Source: Fodinicurvata halophila
Lineage (GTDB): Bacteria > Pseudomonadota > Alphaproteobacteria > Kiloniellales > DSM-21159
Reading direction: 5' to 3'
DNA length: 64,000 nt
NCBI RefSeq assembly: GCF_042651425.1
Contig: NZ_JBHSCW010000010.1
Location: 141,081-205,080 of the forward strand
Made by a program: the position numbers and the translations under genes. The notes below the pieces were generated by a model. The model did not search any database. It saw only the letters and a list, made by a program, of their open reading frames with translations, and was not told where the DNA came from. Shown here piece after piece: positions 32,275 to 41,144 of the stretch (the first letter of the stretch is position 1; each line of letters starts with the position of its first letter).

Positions 32275-35123
32275 GCTATCTGATGAGCCTGCCGGCGGCC
32301 GAGCGGTACGGCCAGATCATGCGCTTCGCGCCGGACTACTGGCAGACGGACTTCAACCTGCTGACCTCGGCCTCGCTGGTGAGCGCAGGTGACGACAGCC
32401 TGGTCTTCCGCGCCGTCTATCGCCGCAACCTGGACCTGGCCGGCGCGCACTGGGCGAGCGAGGATACGGCCGGGCACCTGCTGCACCGCTACGAGGCGCA
32501 ACCCAGCTATCGCGGCTGCAGCCTGCGCTTCCGCTACCGCGCCAACCCGGAGACCCTGGGCCTGGACGCCTTCAACGGGCCGGCCCTGGCGCTGGAGACC
32601 CATGGCGGGCCAATCCATCACCTGCGCCTGTGGAACCACCGCGTGCTGCCCAATCCCAACGCGGCGGACGACGACCCTTACGACCAGGTCATCGAGGTGG
32701 TCTTCGACGACCATCTGTATAGTGGCTTCAGCCCGCCAGACGCAAACGACCCCGAGGCCGTGCGGGCGGCGCGGGTGCCGGTGGACGACATCAAGCGGGT
32801 GCTGCTGACCCTGCCGCCCCGGAGCTACATGGCCGGGCGCACCAGCCTGGCCGCGCCGCTGGCCAGCGGCGACAGCCAGGTGAGCCTGGCGGTGCCGAGC
32901 GGATTGACGATCTCGCCGGGCGACCGCCTGGTCTTCCCGGCCCAGCGCGCACCGGGCCCGGACGCGTACAGGGTCACCAGCACCACGAGCGGCCCGCAGC
33001 AGACGGTCAGCTTCGAGCCGGCGGCCGTGCTGACCGACAGCATGGCCGCGGGGCAGGAGGTGCGGGTGACGGTGGAAACCCAGCAGCGCCTGCCCCAGGC
33101 CGAGACGGTGGAGGTGCACTTGGAGGAGCTGACCTGCACGGGTCCGGGGGCGCTGCTGGCGATCAACGACCAGGGCTGCGCGCCGCATGGCCTGGCCATG
33201 GCCGACGGCTACGACAACGCCTATCACCTGACACCGGCGCGGGTGGTGGCGCAGGCGGTGAAGCTGGGCTATCGCGACGACTGGGTGCTCTACTTGGGCA
33301 TCTCGCACTTCCACAACCTGTCCTGGGACGAGGGCGCCGGGCGCTTCCAGGTGGACCCGGACCAGGCGTCGCTGAACCCGCCGGCGGCGGCCTGGCTGGC
33401 CGATCTCTGCGCGCGGCTGCAGGCGGCGGGCTTCCGCCTGTGGCTGTCGCTCAGCTTCGAGATCCTGGCCGACTTCATGCCGGCCGACTGGGCGCAGAAG
33501 GACCATGCGGGCCGCATGGCGCTGACCGGCTGGCAGCCGCCCTCGTCGCTGATCTCGCCCTGCAACGCGGCCGCCCTGGACTGGCTGGGCGGCGTGGCCG
33601 AGGCGACGTTGGGGTTGGCCGTGGACGCCGGTCTGGCGCCCTGCCTGCAGATCGGCGAGCCCTGGTGGTGGGACGGCAGCTTCGGCACCCAGGTGCCGCA
33701 CATCTACGACGCCTTCACGCTGAACGCCTATCACGCCGAGACCGGGCTTTATGCGCCCACGCCCTGGCTGCAGCGGGTGGAGGGGCCGGCGGAGGTGCAT
33801 GGGCCCTATCTGGACTGGTGCCGCGAGCGGCTGGGGGCGGCCACCGACGCGCTGCGCGACCGGGTGCGGGCGGCCTATCCGGCGGTGCAGGTGGCGCTGC
33901 TGCTGTTCACGCCGCAGGTCTTCCGCCCCGACAGCGAGATCCTGACGCGCCTGAATTTTCCGGCGGCGGCCTGGGCCTGGCCGGCCTATGACGTGCTGCA
34001 GGTTGAGGACTACGACTGGGTGGTGGCGGGCGATTTCGCGCGCACGGCCGAGACCTGGCGCATCGCCCAGGAGGTGCTGGGCTATCCCCTGTCGGCGATC
34101 CACTACTTCGCGGGCTTCGTGCTGCTGGGCGAGGAGGCCTGGCGCTGGCGTGCGATCGACCGGGCGCTGGCCGAGGCGCTGGCGCGCGGGCCGGCCCGGG
34201 TCTTCGTCTGGTCACGTGAGCAGGTCGTGCGCGACGGCTTCGTCTATGACCCTGAGGTGAGCTGGCCGGGGGAAGGCGCGGCGCTGACCCGCCTGGCGCT
34301 CGCTTGGCGGGTGGAGCGGCGCGACGGCCGGGTGCAGGGCTTCACCACCCACGACCGGCCGCTGACGATCGCCGGCGAGAGCTATCGCCCGGCCGTCAGC
34401 TTCGAGCCCAGCGAGATCCGCGCCACCGGGCGGCTGACCGGCGACAGCCTGGAGGCCTGGGGCGGCTTCCACAGCGAGGAGATCGCCGAAGCCGACCTGC
34501 GCGCCGGACTCTATGACGGGGCCCGGGTGCGCATCCTGCAGGTGGACTGGCAGGATCCGGAGGGGACGGCGCCGCTGGTGCTGGCCGAGGGGCATATCGG
34601 CGAGATCGAGCCCCGGGACCATCACTTCCGCGCCGAGCTGCGCGGGCCGGCCCAGCGCCTGAACCAGCCGCTGGGGGACGTCTACCAGCCGCACTGCCGC
34701 GCCGACCTGGGCGATGCCCGCTGCGGCGTGGACCTGGCGGCGCTGGCGCTGGAAGGCGAAGTGACGGCCCTGGGCGCCGGCGGGCCAGGCGGGCTGGCGG
34801 CGGACCAGGTCCTGGCCTGCGACATCCAGGTGGCGGCGCCCGAGGCCTGGCGCGGCGGGCTGGTGGAATTTCTCGATGGCCGCCATGCCGGCCGGTCCCT
34901 GGAGGTGAAGGAGCTGCGCGCCGACAGCGGGCGCCTGGTGCTGTTCGAGCCCCTGGGCCGGCCGCCGGACATCGGCGACCGCATCCGCCTGACGCCCGGC
35001 TGCGACAAGGCGGCCGCGACCTGCCGCCAGCGCTTCGACAACCTGGTGAACTTCCGCGGCGAGCCGAGCCTGCCCGGCAGCGATGCCGTGCTGCGCCCCG
35101 TGACCCGACTGAGCCGGGCCTGA
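32271..35123 (+). CDS. DUF2163 tail hub protein fused to a large N-terminal module (gp13-like)
   Basis: A 950-residue protein. The C-terminal 270 residues (from about 680) match DUF2163: GFTTHDRPLTIAGESYRP, FEPSEIRATGRL, then GDVYQPHCRADLGD and CDKAAATCRQRF. In RcGTA, gp13 consists of that domain alone (about 300 residues). The first 650 residues are an extra module: a beta region to about 300, then a part that looks like a TIM-barrel glycosidase (LYLGISHFHNLSW, LWLSLSFEILADF, LQIGEPWWWDG, VLQVEDYDWVV). Two acidic residues in GEP and VED could be catalytic-like. Role in cell-wall or polysaccharide binding at the tail tip is inference. Confidence 0.85.
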   Translation: MSYLMSLPAAERYGQIMRFAPDYWQTDFNLLTSASLVSAGDDSLVFRAVYRRNLDLAGAHWASEDTAGHLLHRYEAQPSYRGCSLRFRYRANPETLGLDAFNGPALALETHGGPIHHLRLWNHRVLPNPNAADDDPYDQVIEVVFDDHLYSGFSPPDANDPEAVRAARVPVDDIKRVLLTLPPRSYMAGRTSLAAPLASGDSQVSLAVPSGLTISPGDRLVFPAQRAPGPDAYRVTSTTSGPQQTVSFEPAAVLTDSMAAGQEVRVTVETQQRLPQAETVEVHLEELTCTGPGALLAINDQGCAPHGLAMADGYDNAYHLTPARVVAQAVKLGYRDDWVLYLGISHFHNLSWDEGAGRFQVDPDQASLNPPAAAWLADLCARLQAAGFRLWLSLSFEILADFMPADWAQKDHAGRMALTGWQPPSSLISPCNAAALDWLGGVAEATLGLAVDAGLAPCLQIGEPWWWDGSFGTQVPHIYDAFTLNAYHAETGLYAPTPWLQRVEGPAEVHGPYLDWCRERLGAATDALRDRVRAAYPAVQVALLLFTPQVFRPDSEILTRLNFPAAAWAWPAYDVLQVEDYDWVVAGDFARTAETWRIAQEVLGYPLSAIHYFAGFVLLGEEAWRWRAIDRALAEALARGPARVFVWSREQVVRDGFVYDPEVSWPGEGAALTRLALAWRVERRDGRVQGFTTHDRPLTIAGESYRPAVSFEPSEIRATGRLTGDSLEAWGGFHSEEIAEADLRAGLYDGARVRILQVDWQDPEGTAPLVLAEGHIGEIEPRDHHFRAELRGPAQRLNQPLGDVYQPHCRADLGDARCGVDLAALALEGEVTALGAGGPGGLAADQVLACDIQVAAPEAWRGGLVEFLDGRHAGRSLEVKELRADSGRLVLFEPLGRPPDIGDRIRLTPGCDKAAATCRQRFDNLVNFRGEPSLPGSDAVLRPVTRLSRA

Positions 35124-35135
35124 GGATCCAAGACC

Positions 35136-35567
35136 ATGACAGAGAACGATCTGCGCCGGGCCGTGGTGGCCGAGGCGCGCGGCTGGCTGGGCACGCCCTT
35201 CCGCCACGGCGGACGCTGCCGCGGCGCCGGCGTGGACTGCATCGGCCTGGCCATCGGTGTGGCGAAGGCGCTGGGCCTGCCGCACGCGGATGCGGCCGGC
35301 TATCCGCGCCGGCCCGACGAAGGGGAACTGGCGCGCGGGCTGGATCGGCTGCTGACCCCCTGCGCGCCGGAGGCGGCGAAGCCGGGGGACCTGCTGCGCC
35401 TGTCCTGCCGTGGGCGGGCGACCCATGTGGCCATCGTGACGGAGCGCGGCATCCTGCACGCCCATGCGCCAAGCGGGCGGGTGATTGAGCATGGCTATGA
35501 CGGCTGCTGGCCCGGGCCGGCGGTGGCAGCCTATCGCCTGGTGCCGGCTGTGTCGGAGCGGGGCTGA
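35136..35567 (+). CDS. NlpC/P60-family cell-wall peptidase (gp14-like)
   Basis: A 143-residue peptidase. The catalytic cysteine is C35 (VDCIGL), the histidine H97 (ATHVAI) and the third polar residue lies in HAHAPS (H108/H110). Enzymes of this kind in tails locally cut peptidoglycan stems during DNA entry. It corresponds to RcGTA gp14 in position and size. Start 12 bases after the previous stop, and stop TGATGG overlapped with the next start. Confidence 0.93.
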   Translation: MTENDLRRAVVAEARGWLGTPFRHGGRCRGAGVDCIGLAIGVAKALGLPHADAAGYPRRPDEGELARGLDRLLTPCAPEAAKPGDLLRLSCRGRATHVAIVTERGILHAHAPSGRVIEHGYDGCWPGPAVAAYRLVPAVSERG

Positions 35568-37948
35568 TGGCGACGCTGGCATTCTCCGTCGCCGGCGGGG
35601 CGCTGGGGCAGTCGCTGCTGCCGGCCGGCGTCAGCCTGTTCGGCCAGACCCTGGGCGGGGCCGCCATCGGCCAGGCCGTGGGCGGGCTGGCGGGGGCTGC
35701 GGTGGACAACGTGCTGTTCGGCGCCTCGCTGCCGCGCCAGCGGGTGGAGGGTCCGCGGCTGTCGGAGCTGCGGGTTTCGGGCTCGGAGTACGGCAGCGCC
35801 ATCCCGCTGGTCTATGGCGCGGCCTGCCGCCTGTCGGGCACGGTGATCTGGATGGGTCCGGTGGCCGAGCGCAAGTCCACGCGCACCGAGACCCACGGTG
35901 GAGGCGGCAAGGGCGGCGGCTCGAGTGCCAAGACCACCACCACGACCTACAGCTATGACGTCTCGCTGGCCCTGGGGCTTTGCCAGGGGCCGGTCCGCGC
36001 GCTCAGGCGCATCTGGGCGGACGGGCGTTTGCTGTGGGAAGCGGGCCAGGAGCTGGATGGCCTGGCCGCCGGGCTGCAGCTCTATCCCGGCGACGCGGCG
36101 CAGGCGCCCAGCCCGGTGATCGAGAGTGTCGAGGGCGCGGGCCGGGTGCCGGCCTATCGCGGCCTGGCCTATCTGGTGCTGGAGCGCCTGGAGCTGGGGC
36201 CCTTCGGCAACCGCCTGCCCAACTTCACCTTCGAGGTGGCGCTGCCGCCCGAACGCACGCGCCTGTCCGATGCCTTGGTCGACCTCTGTGCCCGGGCCGG
36301 GGTGGGGCCGGTCCAGGCCCTGGCGCTGGAGGGGCAGCCGCTGCGCGGCTATGCCATCCCGCGCCTCATGTCGGCGCGCGAAGCCATCGAGCCGCTGCAG
36401 CGCGCCTATTTCTTCGACATCCGCGAACAGGACGGGCAGCTGGCCTTCCGGCCGCTGGTGCAGGCGGCGCAGACGCGCATTCCCGCCGAGGACCTGGGCG
36501 CCTTCGATGCCGATGGACGCGCGACGGCGGACTTTGCGGAGGGGGCGCCGGTGCCGCGGCTGGCCAGCCGGCGCGCCGATGTCCACAGCCTGCCGCGCGC
36601 GCTGGCGGTGCAGTATGCCGACGTGGCGCGCGACCACCAGGCGGGGGTGCAGCAGGCACGCCGGCGCGAGTCCCTGTCGCGCAGCGAGACGGAGCTGCAA
36701 TTGCCGCTGCTGCTGACTGCCGACGAGGCGCGGAGCATCGCCGAGCGCAGCCTGGCCCTGGCCTGGCAGCAGCGGGTGACCCACGAGATCACCCTGCCAC
36801 CGGCCTATCGGCGGCTGGGCCCCGGCGACGTGGTCAGCCTGGAGCTGGAGGGTGCAGAGCTGCAGGGGCGTATCCTCGAACGCCGCTTCGCCGCACCCGG
36901 CCTGCTGTCGCTGGAGCTGGTGGCCGACCGCACGGGCCCGGGCAGCGCCCTGGAGGCGGCCGCCCCGCCCGGCGTGCCGGCGCTGGCCGCGCGCAACCGG
37001 GCGCCGGCCCGCAACAGTCCAACGCACCTGATCCTGCTGGACCTGCCGGCCCTGCGCAGTCAGGACGCCGGCGCCGGCTTCTATGTCGCGCTGAGCCCGG
37101 CGGACCCGGCACTGCGCTGGCCGGGGGCGCTGGTCGAGGGTGGCGGCCTGCCGCAGCCGGAGAGCTTCCGCAGCCTGGCCGAGAGCGAGACGGCGGCGGT
37201 GACGGGCCGGGCCTTGACGATCCTGCCGCCCGGGCCGGTGACCCACTGGGACCGGGCAGCGGCCGTGGAGCTGCAGCTGGATGACCCGGAGCGTGAACTG
37301 GACAGCCTGCCGGAAGACCAGGTGGCGGCGGGGCGTAACCTGCTGTGGCTGGGCGGCGAGATCCTGCAGTTCGCCTCTGCCGAGTTGATGGGACCGGGAA
37401 GCTATCGCCTGTCGCGCCTGCTGCGCGGGCGCCTGGGCACCGAGGCGGCGGTGGCCGGCCACAAGGCCGAGGAAACGGCAGTGCTGCTGGACGGGCCGGG
37501 GCTGGGGCGCATCGCCCTGGACGTGAACGACCTGGGCCGGCCGCGCTGGTACCGCGCCGTCACCTGGGGCCGGGACGGCGATGATGCGGAGGTGACGGAG
37601 CGGACCTGCGAAGGCCGCGCGCTGCAGCCCTGGGCGCCGGTGCACCTGCGCGGGCGGCGCGCCGGTAACGACGACCTGGCGATCACCTGGGTGCGCCGGG
37701 CGCGGCTGGACCGGCGCTGGCGTGACGGTTTCGACGTGGCGCTGGAGGACGGGCCCGAGACCTATGAACTGGAGGTACTGCAGGATGGGGCCGTGCTGCG
37801 CCGGGAGACCTGCCCGGCGCCGGAGTTCACCTATACGGCGGTGCAGCAGCAGGCCGACTTCGGGACCGTGCCCTCCTCGGTGCGGCTGCGCGTCTGCCAG
37901 ATCTCCCCGGTGGTGGGCCGGGGGCAAGCAAGGGAGGCCGAGCTGTGA
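35567..37948 (+). CDS. GTA gp15-like tail tip / host specificity protein
   Basis: A 793-residue protein. The Gly/Ala-rich N-terminus (GGALGQSLLPAGVSLFGQTLGG, in part), SGSEYGSAIPLVYG and the DVSLALGLCQGPVRALRRIWADG region (in part) match the N-terminal part of RcGTA gp15, and the phage-tail_3 region lies around residues 225-420. RcGTA gp15 has about 1300 residues with a TIM-barrel domain; this one is 500 shorter and I see no such domain. A TIM-like module sits instead in the gp13-like protein. It probably forms the central tail fibre or hub contacting the recipient envelope. ATGA-coupled to the DUF2793 gene. Confidence 0.88.
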   Translation: MATLAFSVAGGALGQSLLPAGVSLFGQTLGGAAIGQAVGGLAGAAVDNVLFGASLPRQRVEGPRLSELRVSGSEYGSAIPLVYGAACRLSGTVIWMGPVAERKSTRTETHGGGGKGGGSSAKTTTTTYSYDVSLALGLCQGPVRALRRIWADGRLLWEAGQELDGLAAGLQLYPGDAAQAPSPVIESVEGAGRVPAYRGLAYLVLERLELGPFGNRLPNFTFEVALPPERTRLSDALVDLCARAGVGPVQALALEGQPLRGYAIPRLMSAREAIEPLQRAYFFDIREQDGQLAFRPLVQAAQTRIPAEDLGAFDADGRATADFAEGAPVPRLASRRADVHSLPRALAVQYADVARDHQAGVQQARRRESLSRSETELQLPLLLTADEARSIAERSLALAWQQRVTHEITLPPAYRRLGPGDVVSLELEGAELQGRILERRFAAPGLLSLELVADRTGPGSALEAAAPPGVPALAARNRAPARNSPTHLILLDLPALRSQDAGAGFYVALSPADPALRWPGALVEGGGLPQPESFRSLAESETAAVTGRALTILPPGPVTHWDRAAAVELQLDDPERELDSLPEDQVAAGRNLLWLGGEILQFASAELMGPGSYRLSRLLRGRLGTEAAVAGHKAEETAVLLDGPGLGRIALDVNDLGRPRWYRAVTWGRDGDDAEVTERTCEGRALQPWAPVHLRGRRAGNDDLAITWVRRARLDRRWRDGFDVALEDGPETYELEVLQDGAVLRRETCPAPEFTYTAVQQQADFGTVPSSVRLRVCQISPVVGRGQAREAEL

Positions 37949-38796
37949 GCCACGAGAGCGAGACGACGCCCCGATTCCACCTGCCCTATCTCTTCACCGG
38001 GCAGGCGCAGAAGGAACTGTTCCATAACGCGGCGCTGAACCGCCTGGATGCCCTGCTGGCCTGTGTGCTGGTCAGCCGCACGGAGACCGCACCGCCGGCG
38101 GAGCCGCAGGCCATGCAGGCCTGGCTGCTGCCGGCGGGCGCGCAGGGCGACTGGTCGGGCGCGGCGGGGCGCATCGCCCTGTGGCTGGACGGCTGGGACT
38201 TCCTCGATCCGCCGTCGGGCCTCAAGGCCTGGATCGCCGACGAGGACCGGCACCTCTTCTTCGACGGTGCGGCCTGGCGCGCGCCGCACGCCAGCCCGGC
38301 GCAGGGGCAGCTGGCCGACAGCGCCGTGCAGCCGGCGGGATTGGTGGCAGCGCTTGCGGACTATGCGCCGCTGGCCGGGGCGACCTTCACCGGCGATGTG
38401 GAGACGGCCGGGAATCTGAGTGCGGCCAACAATATTCACGCGGGGGGTGGCTTCCTGACGCTGGGCAGCGGCGCGGCCGGCCTCTCGGCCGACGGCACCT
38501 ATGCTTACCTGAAGGACGCCGACGGGGCGACGCGCCTGTTCTTCGGGCGCGCCGGAGCCGACAACCGCGTCATCGTCGAGCTGCAGGACCAGGCCGGCGG
38601 CGCCAGCTTCCAGGTGCGCGATGCCGGGGCGCAGACCGTGGCCAGCGTGAGCTCGCTGGGGGCGGCGGACTTCCAGGGCGCGGTGAGCGCCGCCGGCTTT
38701 GCCAGCGCCGGCCAGGCCGGTGTCAGCGGGAGCTTTCAGAGCGCCGACGGCAAGACCGTGACGGTCACCGGCGGCCTGGTGACGGATATCTCATGA
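37945..38796 (+). CDS. DUF2793 tail-associated protein
   Basis: A 283-residue protein whose first 120 residues match DUF2793: FHLPYLFTGQAQKELFHNAALNRLDAL (in part), PQAMQAWLLPAGAQGDWSG and HLFFDGAAW. The C-terminal half is beta-rich and Gly/Ala-rich, with repeated short strands (AGNLSAANNIHAGGGF, VSSLGAADFQGAVSA), resembling a trimeric fibre or spike. Such proteins follow the gp15 gene in alphaproteobacterial phages and GTAs and may bind the host surface. Start overlaps the previous stop by ATGA. Confidence 0.88.
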   Translation: MSHESETTPRFHLPYLFTGQAQKELFHNAALNRLDALLACVLVSRTETAPPAEPQAMQAWLLPAGAQGDWSGAAGRIALWLDGWDFLDPPSGLKAWIADEDRHLFFDGAAWRAPHASPAQGQLADSAVQPAGLVAALADYAPLAGATFTGDVETAGNLSAANNIHAGGGFLTLGSGAAGLSADGTYAYLKDADGATRLFFGRAGADNRVIVELQDQAGGASFQVRDAGAQTVASVSSLGAADFQGAVSAAGFASAGQAGVSGSFQSADGKTVTVTGGLVTDIS

Positions 38797-38810
38797 GAGG
38801 GGAGGAGGAG

Positions 38811-39098
38811 ATGAGCCTGTACGGCAAGCCCGACAGCCTGAATGCGACCTTCATGGGCCTGCGCGGGGCCTGGATGGGCCTGTGGCGGGCGCTGATCCTG
38901 GCCGCCCTGGTGGGCACCGGCAGCGTCGCCTGGCAGTCCGTGGAGACCCTGGTGGAGGTGCGCACCGAGCTGCGCCTGATGCGCGAGCAGGTGACCCGGC
39001 AGCTGGAGAACCACGACGAGCGCCTGCGCTACCTGGAGCGGGAGTCCGCCTATCGGCCCACGCCTGGACAGGAGGCGCCTGATGCAACCCGGCTTTGA
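38811..39098 (+). CDS. Single-TM protein next to the endolysin
   Basis: A 95-residue protein with a membrane segment at about residues 25-43 (ALILAALVGTGSVAW) followed by a helical coiled-coil part (VEVRTELRLMREQVTRQLENHDERLRYLE, in pieces). GGAGGAGG directly precedes ATG 38811; ATG 38793 overlapping the former stop is possible. It overlaps the endolysin gene by 17 bases. Topology and location suggest a holin accessory or spanin-like role, unproven. Confidence 0.7.
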   Translation: MSLYGKPDSLNATFMGLRGAWMGLWRALILAALVGTGSVAWQSVETLVEVRTELRLMREQVTRQLENHDERLRYLERESAYRPTPGQEAPDATRL

Positions 39099-39660
39099 TG
39101 ATGCCCTCGCCTTCGTCCTGGCGTGGGAGGGCGGCGGGGCCGTCACCGACGATCCGGCCGATCCCGGCGGCACCACGCGCTGGGGCATCTCGCTGCGCTT
39201 CTATCGCCGGCTCCATCCCGACGCGGAGGCGGACGACATCCGCCGGCTGGACGCGGCCGCCGCGGCGGACCTCTATCGCACGCACTTCTGGCAGGCGCAG
39301 CACTGCGACCGGCTGCCGCCGCCGCTGGCGCTGCCGGTTTTCGACATGGCGGTGAACTGCCCGCCCGAGGTGACGGTGCGCGCCCTTCAGCAGGCGCTGG
39401 GGGTGGCTGTGGACGGGGTCTTCGGTCCGGTCACCCTGGCGGCAGCCCGTCGGCGCGGACGGGAGGAGGCGGTGCTGCGCGACCTCTGCGCCGAGCGGGC
39501 GATCTACTACGCCGGGCTGGCCGGCTTCGCGCGCTACGGCCGCGGCTGGCTGCGCCGCACCCTGGCCGCCCACGGTGCGGCACTGGCGCTGCGCGCGGCG
39601 TCAATCGACATGCGGGAGAGTGTGATTACACAGGCCAGTGCGCGTGATGGGTATCGATGA
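39082..39660 (+). CDS. Endolysin: glycoside hydrolase family 108 with peptidoglycan-binding part
   Basis: A 192-residue lysozyme-like protein. The catalytic glutamate is E16 (LAWEGG), followed by DPADPGGTTRWGIS, the signature of GH108. The C-terminal half (VRALQQALGVAVDGVFGPVTLAA, in part) is a type 3 peptidoglycan-binding domain. It releases particles by wall degradation after holin opening. The last 35 bases overlap the convergent MFS gene. The holin is displaced 1.5 kb downstream by that gene. Confidence 0.92.
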   Translation: MQPGFDDALAFVLAWEGGGAVTDDPADPGGTTRWGISLRFYRRLHPDAEADDIRRLDAAAAADLYRTHFWQAQHCDRLPPPLALPVFDMAVNCPPEVTVRALQQALGVAVDGVFGPVTLAAARRRGREEAVLRDLCAERAIYYAGLAGFARYGRGWLRRTLAAHGAALALRAASIDMRESVITQASARDGYR

Positions 39661-40999
39661 CGAAGGCATGGCGATGGCGGCCGGGCGCATGGCGATGCGG
39701 ATGCGCATGGGGTTCCGGGCCTTCCCAGCCCTCGTGTTCGTGCTGATGGTGTTCGTCGTGGACGTGCAGATGGCTGTGATGCTGGGGCGCGTGCTCGTGT
39801 TCCAGCATGACAGGATCTCCATCGGGCCAGAGCCGTGCGGACGCAAGGGTGCCTGTCAGCGCGAGCAGGCCGAGGACAAGGAAGGCGAGCGAGAGCCCGT
39901 ACTGGCTGCCCAGCCATCCGGCCAGCGGATAGGTGACCAGCCAGCAGGCATGGGACAGCGAGAACTGGGCCGAGTAGACGGCGGCGCGATCCGCTTCGCG
40001 GCAGGACTGCTTCAGCAGCCGCCCCGAGGGCGTCAGGACCAGGGAGCTGCCCGCGCCCAGCAGGAACCAGAGCAGCAGCAGGGGACCGTAGGCAGGTTGG
40101 AGCAGGCCGAGGAACAGGCTGGCCGTCATGAGGCCGCCGCCCGTCAGCATGAGCGGGCGCTGGGCGACGCTGTCCAGCAGGCGCGGCAGGCCGAGCGCCA
40201 CGACCATGGAACCGCCGCCGGCGGCGGCGAAGGCGAGCGCGACCGCAGTCTCCCCCAGGCCCAGGTCGCTGCGCACATAGACCACGGTGTTCACGATCTG
40301 CATGGCGCCGGCGGCGGCCACCGCCAGGCTGAGGGCCAGCAGGCCCTTCAGGCGGGGCGTGCGCAGATAGATCGTCAGGCCGTGCCCGAGCCGGTCGCGC
40401 AGGCCCTGCGGCGCATCCGTCGCCTGGGCCCGGGGCAGCACGACCGAAATGACCAGCAGGGCCGAGGCCAGAAAGGCCAGGGCGTTCAGCAGGAACAGCA
40501 GGTCGAAGCTGACCAGCGTCAGCAGCAGGGCGGCGGCCAGGGGACTGAGCAGGTTCTCCAGGTCGTAGGCCAGCCGCGAGAGGGAGAGAGCCCGTGTATA
40601 GTGGCGATCCGTCTCGAGGATGTCGGGAATGGTGGCCTGGAACAGCGGCGTGAAACCGGCGGAACAGGCGTTCAGCAGAAAGATGAGCAGATAGATCTGC
40701 CAGACCTCACTGACGAAGGGCAGGAAGGCAACGGCCGAGGCGCGCAGCAGGTCGAGTGAGACAAGAAGGCTGCGCCGCGGCAGGCGCGTGGCGTAGGCGC
40801 CGACCAGCGGGGCGATGCCCACATAGGCCACCATCTTGATCGCCAGGGCCGTGCCCAGCACGTGGCCCGCCTGGGCGCCGGCCAGGGAGTCGGCGAGCAG
40901 CGCCAGGGCGACCGTCGTCAGGCCGGTGCCCAGAAGGGCGATCACCTGGGCGGCGAAGAGATGCCTGTAGCGCCTGTCGCTCAGGGGTCCTGAAAACAT
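39626..40999 (-). CDS. MFS exporter with His-rich C-terminus (NreB-like, nickel)
   Basis: A 457-residue MFS transporter with about 12 membrane segments to residue 395. The last 55 residues contain some 18 histidines in HxH, HHxH and HEHE patterns. NreB of Achromobacter, a Ni(II) efflux MFS protein, has this architecture; the His tail binds metal. It is placed convergently against the endolysin (35-base overlap) and divergently before the GTA holin. Function in nickel or cobalt efflux is inferred from the tail; an alternative is a general MFS with a metal-sensing tail. Confidence 0.85.
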   Translation of the reverse strand: MFSGPLSDRRYRHLFAAQVIALLGTGLTTVALALLADSLAGAQAGHVLGTALAIKMVAYVGIAPLVGAYATRLPRRSLLVSLDLLRASAVAFLPFVSEVWQIYLLIFLLNACSAGFTPLFQATIPDILETDRHYTRALSLSRLAYDLENLLSPLAAALLLTLVSFDLLFLLNALAFLASALLVISVVLPRAQATDAPQGLRDRLGHGLTIYLRTPRLKGLLALSLAVAAAGAMQIVNTVVYVRSDLGLGETAVALAFAAAGGGSMVVALGLPRLLDSVAQRPLMLTGGGLMTASLFLGLLQPAYGPLLLLWFLLGAGSSLVLTPSGRLLKQSCREADRAAVYSAQFSLSHACWLVTYPLAGWLGSQYGLSLAFLVLGLLALTGTLASARLWPDGDPVMLEHEHAPQHHSHLHVHDEHHQHEHEGWEGPEPHAHPHRHAPGRHRHAFVIDTHHAHWPV

Positions 41000-41144
41000 G
41001 GCTCAATCTGCAGCTTGCCAACCCCGGCATTGTCGGGAGGGCGAGCGGCGGAATCAAGACGGACGGGCCGGTGCTACGTCCGGTCTTGGCGGCCGGCTTG
41101 GTCCGTCATGGGAAACATCGAGACGGGAAGATGAGGAGGGAACG

